From Treponema sp. (GTDB lineage: Bacteria > Spirochaetota > Spirochaetia > Treponematales > Breznakiellaceae), in assembly GCA_031258265.1 (NCBI GenBank), contig JAIRNB010000067.1, forward strand, positions 1 through 10,734: DNA of 10,734 nucleotides, read 5' to 3'. The notes beneath the pieces are model-generated. The model was not told the DNA's origin and made no database searches. It worked only from the letters and a program-made list of their open reading frames with translations. Position 1 is the first letter of the stretch. Every line of letters begins with the position of its first letter. Positions 5,557 to 10,734 of the stretch are shown here, piece by piece. The translations under genes and the position numbers were made by a program.

Positions 5557-6033
5557 GTGAATATCCTTGTAGACGCCGATTCCTGCCCCAGGCCGGCCAG
5601 GGAATTGATACTCCGGACCGCGAAGCGCCGGGGTATTACCGCTATTTTTGCGGCCAACCGCCTAATTCCCGGTTTAGAGGGGGAAAACGCGGTTATGGAA
5701 CAATGCCCCCCAGGGGAAGGGACGGCGGATGACCGGATCGTGGGCCTGGCCCTGCGGGGGGATTTGGCGATCACCAGGGACATTCCCCTGGCAAAGCGGC
5801 TGGTGGAAAAGGATGTCCATGTGCTGGATGACCGGGGGAGGCTTTACACCAGGGAAAATATCGGGGAACGGCTTTCCCTGCGGAATTTCATGGTGGACCT
5901 GGCGGGCAAAGGGTTAAGCCCGGAGCGAAGCGCCGCCTATGGTAAAAAGGAGCTAAAGGCCATGGCGGACAGCCTGGACCGGCTCCTCAGCAGGATCATT
6001 CCATCTCCGGGTACAGGGCCCGGATCTGCTTGA
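5557..6033 (+). CDS. YaiI/YqxD family (UPF0178, DUF188) protein
   Basis: The 158-residue protein starts MNILVDADSCP. The acidic pairs D6/D8, D58/D59 (TADDRIVGLA) and D75 (AITRDIPLA), plus the DDRGRLYT-NI segment, are typical of the UPF0178 family, to my knowledge placed with PIN-like nuclease folds. Length is normal. The biochemical role is not established; a metal-dependent nuclease-like fold is a family-level inference. The start is GTG at 5557 with AGGCGG just upstream, 9 bases after the fusion gene stops, so it is probably the last gene of the plus-strand operon. Its last 38 bases overlap the convergent HD-GYP gene. Confidence 0.9.
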   Translation: MNILVDADSCPRPARELILRTAKRRGITAIFAANRLIPGLEGENAVMEQCPPGEGTADDRIVGLALRGDLAITRDIPLAKRLVEKDVHVLDDRGRLYTRENIGERLSLRNFMVDLAGKGLSPERSAAYGKKELKAMADSLDRLLSRIIPSPGTGPGSA

Positions 6034-7249
6034 TATTCGGAAGAATATCAAAAAAAATATCTACCAGTTCAGGATCAAACTTGGTCCCCGAAAGTTTACG
6101 AATCTCTGTCAGCACATCTTCCTCTTTCCAGGGGTCTTTATAAACCCTTTTGGAACAGAGGGCGTCATACACATCGGCGATGGCTACGATTCGTCCGGTT
6201 AGGGGAATCTCCTGCCCGGCCTTGCCGATTGGCTCTCCGCCGGGACCGGTTTTAATAGGCTTTCCGGTAAACGGATCAACCCAGCCGGGATACCCCGAAC
6301 CATCCCAGTTTTCATGGTGGGTCAGGGCAATGTCCCGGCAGATGCTGTCCATCTCGGACTGGGAATCGTCAAACAGGCCCGCCCCATAGATCGTGTGGTG
6401 CTGCATGATTTTGTATTCTTCCGGGGTAAAACGGGCGGGTTTTTTTAAGATCAGATCGGATATGGCCACCTTGCCCACATCGTGGAGCATGGCGGCCACC
6501 TTAAGGGTATCCCGGAATTTTTCCCGCTCCACGCTGTTTACCCCGTGGTGATAGGCCCAGCGTTCATATATCTCCACCGCATAACCGGCAACCCGGTTTA
6601 CATGGGTCCCGGTTTCCTTGGGATCCCGGAGTTCGGACATTTTGATCATCCGCAGGATCATAGCCCTGGTAGCGTAAGCCCGCTGCAGGACGGCGGTGGC
6701 GTTTGACGCAAAATGGGTAATAAGAAATTCATCGTCCTGGGAAAAGGGAATTACATTCCCGTCCGAATCTTTGGAATTGATAACCTGGATAAGCCCCAGG
6801 AGCCTGGAATCCGCGGTAATAAGGGGGATGGTAAGGGTGGATATGGTCTTATAGCCGGAAATTTTGTCATAAGTGGAATTGAAAGAATAGGGGGCGCTTT
6901 CCGGTATTTGGTACATATCGGGCACGTTGATAAGCTTACCGGTGAGGGCGCAGTAACCTGATATTGATTTTTCATCAATGGGGATCGAAAACACGGAGTA
7001 GATCATCTTCTGGCCTTCGGGCAGGGCTTTTTGAATGGTATCGTTCTGGGCATACTTGATGACCAGTTTTTCTACATCCCCGGTTTTTTCCTTTACCCGG
7101 TCTTTTACATAGATCGATCCCGCATCGGCATGAACCACATTCCGGGCTTCCAGGAGAATCCTCTCCAGAAGCAGATCCACATCCTGAATTTGGCTTAACT
7201 CTGAATCAAGACTCAGGATAGACCGGAAATCCGTCTTCGCGGTTATCAT
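5996..7249 (-). CDS. GAF and HD-GYP domain protein, likely c-di-GMP phosphodiesterase
   Basis: Residues 20-190 are a GAF domain (LLLERILLEARNVVHADAGSIYV at the start, LTIPLI and GLIQVIN later). Residues 200-400 are HD-GYP: E212/H216, LHDVGK (255-260), HH (284-285), HHENWDGSGYP (311-321) and IADVYDAL (357-364). All residues expected for the metal site are present, so hydrolysis of c-di-GMP is likely by family knowledge. There is no signal peptide or membrane helix, so it should be a cytoplasmic sensor-effector whose GAF ligand is unknown. Between GYP and the next motif lies an insert (322-350, Gly/Pro/Lys-rich) longer than in typical HD-GYP proteins. The gene starts 8 bases after ppiC; its AAGGAG lies in the ppiC tail 14 bases from the ATG, which suggests coupling. 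Confidence 0.93.
   Translation of the reverse strand: MITAKTDFRSILSLDSELSQIQDVDLLLERILLEARNVVHADAGSIYVKDRVKEKTGDVEKLVIKYAQNDTIQKALPEGQKMIYSVFSIPIDEKSISGYCALTGKLINVPDMYQIPESAPYSFNSTYDKISGYKTISTLTIPLITADSRLLGLIQVINSKDSDGNVIPFSQDDEFLITHFASNATAVLQRAYATRAMILRMIKMSELRDPKETGTHVNRVAGYAVEIYERWAYHHGVNSVEREKFRDTLKVAAMLHDVGKVAISDLILKKPARFTPEEYKIMQHHTIYGAGLFDDSQSEMDSICRDIALTHHENWDGSGYPGWVDPFTGKPIKTGPGGEPIGKAGQEIPLTGRIVAIADVYDALCSKRVYKDPWKEEDVLTEIRKLSGTKFDPELVDIFFDILPNIKQIRALYPEME
6031..6050. repeat. Perfect hairpin in the convergent gene overlap
   Basis: TGATATTC, loop GGAA and GAATATCA form an 8-bp stem beginning exactly at the TGA stop of the YaiI/YqxD gene. Eight A residues follow on the plus strand, so on the minus strand the T tract precedes the hairpin. 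It therefore fits a terminator in neither direction. It is also coding sequence of the HD-GYP gene, so it may be coincidental. Confidence 0.35.
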
Positions 7250-7257
7250 ATCAACCG

Positions 7258-7539
7258 TCAGGTCTCCTTACGGCCCGTGCATTTAATAATATGATAACCG
7301 AACTGCGTTTGAACTACGTCTCCCACCGATCCGGGGGAAAGCCGCTTTACGGCGGATTCAAAGGGGGCGACCATCTTTCCGGGGCCGAACCAGCCCAAAT
7401 CCCCGCCCTTGGATTTTGAAGGACAGGTAGAGTATTCCCGCGCCAGGGACTCAAACTGGGCGCCCTGCTTAACACGCTTCAAGAGATCTTCCGCTAAAGC
7501 CCGGTCTTTAACCAAAATATGGCTTGCCCGCCATTCCAT
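7258..7539 (-). CDS. ppiC: Parvulin-type peptidyl-prolyl cis-trans isomerase
   Basis: The 93-residue protein is a lone parvulin domain: ASHILVKD at 5-12, FESLAREYSTCPS at 29-41, GGDLGWFGPGKMVAPFE at 45-61 and QTQFGYHIIK at 77-86. Length and order match E. coli PpiC. It catalyses isomerisation of prolyl peptide bonds. There is no signal peptide, so it should act in the cytoplasm, unlike PrsA or SurA. The ATG at 7539 is preceded by GTAGGAGA with good spacing. The HD-GYP gene follows within 8 bases. It could also be an unnamed paralogue; the family call is secure, the symbol less so. Confidence 0.93.
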   Translation of the reverse strand: MEWRASHILVKDRALAEDLLKRVKQGAQFESLAREYSTCPSKSKGGDLGWFGPGKMVAPFESAVKRLSPGSVGDVVQTQFGYHIIKCTGRKET

Positions 7540-7594
7540 ACAATTTCTCCTACCCGCATTTTATCTAATAGAGAAGGGAGAAACAAGGTGAAAA

Positions 7595-7861
7595 TCACGG
7601 CAAAATCAGGTTATTTTCCCCGGCCTTCCACTGGGCGATAAAATGCTCGTATGCGGCAATGGTGGCGGCCATGGTAATGTCCTGCACACTCCCCCTGCCG
7701 TACCAGTCGGCGCCATCCATAATGTAAAGATGCTGAAGCACCCCTTCCAAATCTTCCACCGTACAGGCGCTGTCCGACAGGCGGCGGCGTTCAAGACCCC
7801 GGATTTCCTGCTCAAAAATTTCATCGTATTTTTTGTCCCGCCATTCAACCGAAGAAGCCAC
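7595..7861 (-). CDS. Conserved-looking 88-residue protein, function unknown
   Basis: The GTG at 7861 immediately follows the TAG of the upstream gene, with no spacer; GGGGGAT before it can serve as ribosome binding site. The protein is hydrophilic and probably alpha-helical (VEWRDKKYDEIFEQEIRGLERRR near the N terminus), with a central VEDLEGVLQHLYIMDGADWYGRG and a C-terminal AATIAAYEHFIAQW helix. There is no signal peptide or membrane segment. I do not recognise the family. The zero spacing to the exported-protein gene points to translational coupling and shared function or regulation. Confidence 0.75.
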   Translation of the reverse strand: MASSVEWRDKKYDEIFEQEIRGLERRRLSDSACTVEDLEGVLQHLYIMDGADWYGRGSVQDITMAATIAAYEHFIAQWKAGENNLILP

Positions 7862-9082
7862 CTAATCCCCCACGGCATAGTCAATTTGACGGACCGTCTC
7901 CCGCATATACCCTGGAAGAAGCAGATTCTCTTTTAGGAACAGGGCGATTTCCCGCCGGCGTATCCAGTTGCCCCGGGAATCAAATTCGTATTCGTAGCGA
8001 AAGGCCGCCGCTTCCTCCCCGGAAACAGCGTCCGGGGGAGCCAGGTCCCGCATTCCCGTAAGGAGGCCCCCTTCATCCCATTGAAGACCGTAATCCCGCC
8101 CCGCGGCCCAATAGAGGGGCCTGCCAGAGGCGCTGTAAAGCGCGGAAAAAAGCCCCTGATCCCCGGAATACTGCGAAAGGTTTCCCCCGCTTTCGTAGCT
8201 ATAGTGCCCCCGGTGATCCTCCCCCTCCAGGCCAAGAACGCGAAGCGCCCCTCCGGGATTACCCATTGATCCAACCGGTCCAATTTTAGTTTCAAAGTAG
8301 GCGGTAAAATTCCCCCATGGGTCATACCAGGTTTCGGCGATCGAATCCCGGGCCCCGCCGAATAGAACGTAATGAAGCTCATCCCCCCGCCGGACCTCCA
8401 CCGGTTCCCCAGGAGGAGCTCCCCCAACGGGGAACATCTCCGGAAGACAGGGGCCGGGAAAAAGAACAGACCAGGAAAGGAGGGCCTCCGGCTCTTCAGC
8501 CCCGGTTTCCGCCGGTTCTTCCCCGGCCAGTTTTTCTATAGCCGGTTTTTCCCCGGCGGGGGAGAGGATACGCAGTTCCACGATACCCTCCCCCCCGTCA
8601 TGGCGGATTTCCACCTGGACAAAAACCCGGCCCGCCGGCCCTTCCCCGGTAAGGTCCAGGGGCATGGGGAAAGCAACCAAACGGCCTTCGGAATCCCTGG
8701 CCAGGCGGTAGGGGATCCCCCTGTACCGGGACGACGGCGATTCCCGGGGGGGAAGCCCCATATCGCCGGACTCCCCGCCGGCAAGCTCCATGCCGGCAAA
8801 CTCCCTGCCGCCGGAGTCCCCGGCCCCCGGCCCCTGGGTATTGCCAAGCTCCACGGCAACAAGGACGGCCTCCCCCCTTACCGTAAAGGCATCGGGGGCT
8901 ATTTCCACGGGCCAGTCCGGCCGCCAGCGGCCGTCCCCGTAGAACGCCTCCACCAGGACCGGTCCCAGGGGAAAAGGAACCGGAGGCGGAGATTCCCCGT
9001 CCTGGGCGTAAAGAAAACATGAAAGCAGCAAAAAGATCAAAAAAAGAATCGCAGCCTCCCCATACCGGCCTTTTTCGGACAT
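7862..9082 (-). CDS. Exported or lipid-anchored protein with YD-repeat-like C terminus
   Basis: The 406-residue product starts MSEKGRYGEAAILFLIFLLL, a clear export signal. LLSC at 19-22 fits the loose spirochaetal lipobox, while YA-QDG (cleavage after A26) fits signal peptidase I. The middle is Pro/Gly/Glu-rich and includes a 15-bp tandem repeat. The C-terminal third has YD-repeat-like signatures: AETWYDPWGNFTAYFETK, HYSYESGGNLSQYSG and RYEYEFDSRGNWIRR. YD repeats typically build extracellular beta structures. It is an envelope protein of unknown function. The frame is open upstream to 9361, but that overlaps the preceding gene and lacks coding character; the start at 9082 is set by the signal peptide, although its ribosome binding site is poor. 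Confidence 0.75.
   Translation of the reverse strand: MSEKGRYGEAAILFLIFLLLSCFLYAQDGESPPPVPFPLGPVLVEAFYGDGRWRPDWPVEIAPDAFTVRGEAVLVAVELGNTQGPGAGDSGGREFAGMELAGGESGDMGLPPRESPSSRYRGIPYRLARDSEGRLVAFPMPLDLTGEGPAGRVFVQVEIRHDGGEGIVELRILSPAGEKPAIEKLAGEEPAETGAEEPEALLSWSVLFPGPCLPEMFPVGGAPPGEPVEVRRGDELHYVLFGGARDSIAETWYDPWGNFTAYFETKIGPVGSMGNPGGALRVLGLEGEDHRGHYSYESGGNLSQYSGDQGLFSALYSASGRPLYWAAGRDYGLQWDEGGLLTGMRDLAPPDAVSGEEAAAFRYEYEFDSRGNWIRRREIALFLKENLLLPGYMRETVRQIDYAVGD
8771..8815 (-). repeat. Three 15-bp tandem coding repeats
   Basis: On the plus strand the unit is CTCCNYGCCGGCAAR: two close copies (8771-8785, 8786-8800) and a third diverged one (8801-8815). On the minus strand they encode five-residue units of the form FAGME/LAGGE in the low-complexity middle of the exported protein. 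The copies preserve frame. Confidence 0.55.
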
Positions 9083-9135
9083 CCACGGCGGTTTGAAAAA
9101 GTCCGCCGTTCTTCCAAAGGCAGAACTTCTGAGCT

Positions 9136-9162
9136 TGTTCCAAAAGCTGAATTTTTGGAACA
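9136..9162. repeat. 10-bp inverted repeat between the Lnb-like gene and its neighbour
   Basis: TGTTCCAAAA (9136-9145) and TTTTGGAACA (9153-9162) are perfect inverted arms around a 7-base loop; partial pairing (GAG with CTC) extends outward. It lies in the 110-bp spacer on the minus-strand operon. No T tract follows the hairpin on the minus strand, so it is not a clear terminator. A second, GGCGG/CCGCC hairpin follows immediately before the next gene (about 9085-9105). It could be an mRNA processing or stability element, or a dispersed repeat. Confidence 0.5.
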
Positions 9163-9192
9163 GCCTCTTTTGAAAAACCCTCTGGTATAAGC

Positions 9193-10479
9193 TTATTTTA
9201 TACGCCCCTTTAAGGCCAGGAGCCAATCGGGAAACCAGCCAAGGGCAAAGGTAACGGGCAGGAGAAGGGCCTGGGTTACCTGGTTCTGCTGGTAGAAAAA
9301 GGGCAGAATTTTCAGCGGCATGGTTAAGAAACAGAGGATAAATACCCCGGTCCAGAAGCACTTCAAAAGGAATTCCGGTACATCCCGCCTCCCAAAACTG
9401 GGAGCAAAGGCGAGGCGGATACCCCAGACCATGGCGGCGAACCAGAGGGGGTTAACAAAGAGGACATTGATGTTGTGCCAGGTATAATCGTGATCGGAAA
9501 AAAAAGTCATAAAGAAAAGAACCAGTCCGATCGAACCAAAAAAAAGTCCCAAAAGACCCTGGACCAGCCCCCAGAAAAAGCCGCCAAGGCTGCGCCTGGT
9601 TTCCTTAAAGGCCCGCAGGAATAAGAGAAGAACGGCGATAAAAAGCCCCAGTATCAATTCCCGAATCCACTGGCGGCGGGGCCGTTCCAGCACCGGCGGA
9701 CGGTTTACCGCCCGGTTCAGGATCTCCACATTCGATACCAGCTTCCGTTCAATTCCCTGAATATCGGTATAACGGAAATCCACTATGTGATCCCCAATCG
9801 CCTGGGGTAGAAACATCTCCTGCCAGGCGGTGATAGGCACATCAATATCTTGTCCCATAAGGAAGTTAAGAAGCCAATCCATGAAAGGGGAAAACCAGGT
9901 ATGCCGCCGGACCTGCTGCCGCAGGGTAAACGGGCTTGGAGCCTCGCCAAAGGCTTCCTTGAACTGCCCCCCCGTGGCAAGGTCCAGAATATCCCGGATC
10001 CGGGTAGCGCAGTTATCCTTAAAATGGTGGTAGTAGTAGTTGCGGTTTTCCGGCAGGACGTTGGTTTCCGCGAAACGCCAAACCTCTTCCCTGGTCTCCG
10101 GGGGAAGATCCAGGGTATACAGGGTAATATCCCGGTTGTTCATGGCATATAGGTAAAAATTAAGCTCCGCCGGGGAAACCCCGCAGCGGTAATAAAGCCG
10201 CCCCATGGCAAAGTTAAAATAGAAATTCTTGCTGTCAAAGGAAAAGATACCGTAATCGTAAAACCGGGATTGGCCGCTTATCGAATCCTCAATGATTAGG
10301 CCGATATGCCCCCACCAAAAGTAAAGTTCCGTCCCCGGCCCCATGATCGCCAGTTTGACAGTCAGATACTCCCCCCGCCCCTCCGGGAAGCCCTCCTGGG
10401 CCGCGCCGCGAAGGGAAAGAAAGACCGTGAAAAAAACCAAAAGGACCACCCGCAGCCGAAAAGAAACCCGGTTACACAT
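9193..10479 (-). CDS. Lnb-like (DUF4105) membrane protein, candidate lipoprotein N-acyltransferase
   Basis: With the start at 10479 the protein has 428 residues. A signal segment spans 8-28 (VVLLVFFTVFLSL, then GAAQEG). A periplasmic DUF4105 domain (about 35-260) carries WWGHIGLII with H58 and HHFKDNCATRIRDILD with C157, the His/Cys pair expected of this thiol-hydrolase-like fold. Four or five membrane helices follow (about 273-290, 300-326, 336-357, 372-388, 402-420), including HNINVLFVNPLW (335-346), typical of DUF4105 proteins. Family knowledge: Lnb of Bacteroides is such a protein and N-acylates lipoproteins; many relatives are untested. The frame is open upstream to 10632, and an in-frame ATG at 10530 is possible but lacks a ribosome binding site. 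ATG 10479 directly precedes the signal peptide, with AGGCGG abutting it. Confidence 0.88.
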   Translation of the reverse strand: MCNRVSFRLRVVLLVFFTVFLSLRGAAQEGFPEGRGEYLTVKLAIMGPGTELYFWWGHIGLIIEDSISGQSRFYDYGIFSFDSKNFYFNFAMGRLYYRCGVSPAELNFYLYAMNNRDITLYTLDLPPETREEVWRFAETNVLPENRNYYYHHFKDNCATRIRDILDLATGGQFKEAFGEAPSPFTLRQQVRRHTWFSPFMDWLLNFLMGQDIDVPITAWQEMFLPQAIGDHIVDFRYTDIQGIERKLVSNVEILNRAVNRPPVLERPRRQWIRELILGLFIAVLLLFLRAFKETRRSLGGFFWGLVQGLLGLFFGSIGLVLFFMTFFSDHDYTWHNINVLFVNPLWFAAMVWGIRLAFAPSFGRRDVPEFLLKCFWTGVFILCFLTMPLKILPFFYQQNQVTQALLLPVTFALGWFPDWLLALKGRIK

Positions 10480-10512
10480 CCGCCTATTCTGTACCGCTTT
10501 ACCCTTAGATTC

Positions 10513-10518
10513 AATATA
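10513..10518 (-). promoter_or_regulatory. Weak candidate -10 element for the Lnb-like operon
   Basis: TATATT on the minus strand matches the -10 consensus at five of six positions, about 34 bases before the ATG at 10479. No good -35 hexamer is found 16-18 bases upstream, so support is weak. The 10480-10632 region otherwise contains only a short ATGGC-type triple repetition (about 10530-10546). Confidence 0.25.
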
Positions 10519-10659
10519 CGAATGGGACATGGCATGGCATGGGATGGATAGCGGAGTACCGGTATTTGCTTTTTTCGCCGTGTTTTTAAGGGGGGGCACA
10601 GAAGTTCCAATAGCCGGGCTTCCGGCCCCCAAGGCGGGACCTTTTTTGACGCTGCCCCG

Positions 10660-10734
10660 CCCTCGCTCCAGCCTCCTCGGGCCGCTGCGCGGCCCTGCGG
10701 TGGCTTCCGCTACCCCCCCTCCGCGGGGCCGCGG
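10660..10734. repeat. GC-rich palindromic stretch at window end
   Basis: GGGCCGC (10679-10685), TGC and GCGGCCC (10689-10695) form a perfect 7-bp hairpin. The last 14 bases (10721-10734) contain two CCGCGG sites in CCGCGGGGCCGCGG. Base composition is far more GC-rich than the flanking genes, and no frame looks like a protein. This resembles a dispersed extragenic repeat, but only one copy is visible here. Confidence 0.4.

Noticed and set aside
7558..7586. TTGTTT-17-TAAAAT promoter for ppiC on the minus strand
   Set aside because: The predicted transcription start would fall within the ppiC Shine-Dalgarno, and the -35 matches only three positions.
8372..9022. 216-codon plus-strand frame opposite the exported-protein gene
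   Set aside because: Pro/Gly/Arg-rich shadow; the minus frame has a signal peptide and YD-like motifs.
9083..9361. N-terminal extension of the exported protein
   Set aside because: Overlaps the Lnb-like gene, lacks coding character, and would bury the signal peptide.
10480..10632. 51-residue extension of the Lnb-like protein
   Set aside because: No ribosome binding site or family support; the signal peptide follows the ATG at 10479.

Overview
The window looks like chromosomal DNA of a spirochaete, most likely a Treponema of moderately high GC such as the termite-gut lineages. This rests on the character of the L35/L20/IF3 proteins, an Lnb-type (DUF4105) membrane protein, an envelope protein with a YD-repeat-like tail, and a GAF/HD-GYP regulator. 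The genus is an inference from gene content and was not tested by a search.

Left edge (1-1071, minus strand): a HipA-like kinase-family gene runs off the window at base 1. It is preceded by about 550 bp that hold at most one small, well-signalled 50-codon ORF and no recognisable gene. This is the only accessory-looking part of the window. Next comes a polytopic membrane protein of unknown function (1072-1683, minus), divergent from the translation operon.

Centre (about 1986-6033, plus strand): a good sigma-70-type promoter drives infC (TTG start), rpmI and rplT. A 154-bp rpmI-rplT spacer carries two intrinsic-terminator-like hairpins and a third stem-loop next to the rplT ribosome binding site. 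This suggests attenuation or L20 feedback of rplT. Closely spaced behind rplT are a coiled-coil/acidic protein, an in-frame fusion of a ZapA division domain to a complete class I mannose-6-phosphate isomerase, and a YaiI/YqxD (UPF0178) protein. The last gene overlaps the convergent HD-GYP gene tail to tail.

Right (5996-10479, minus strand): read in transcription order, the cluster encodes an Lnb/DUF4105 membrane protein, an exported or lipid-anchored YD-repeat-like protein, an 88-residue orphan, a single-domain parvulin (PpiC type), and a GAF-HD-GYP cyclic-di-GMP phosphodiesterase. The first two suggest envelope or lipoprotein work. The parvulin and HD-GYP genes are tightly spaced. The window ends in a GC-rich palindromic stretch that may be a dispersed repeat.

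The most notable points are the ZapA-ManA fusion, with no start codon available between the two domains, and the structured rpmI-rplT spacer. No CRISPR array, insertion sequence, tRNA or rRNA gene was seen.
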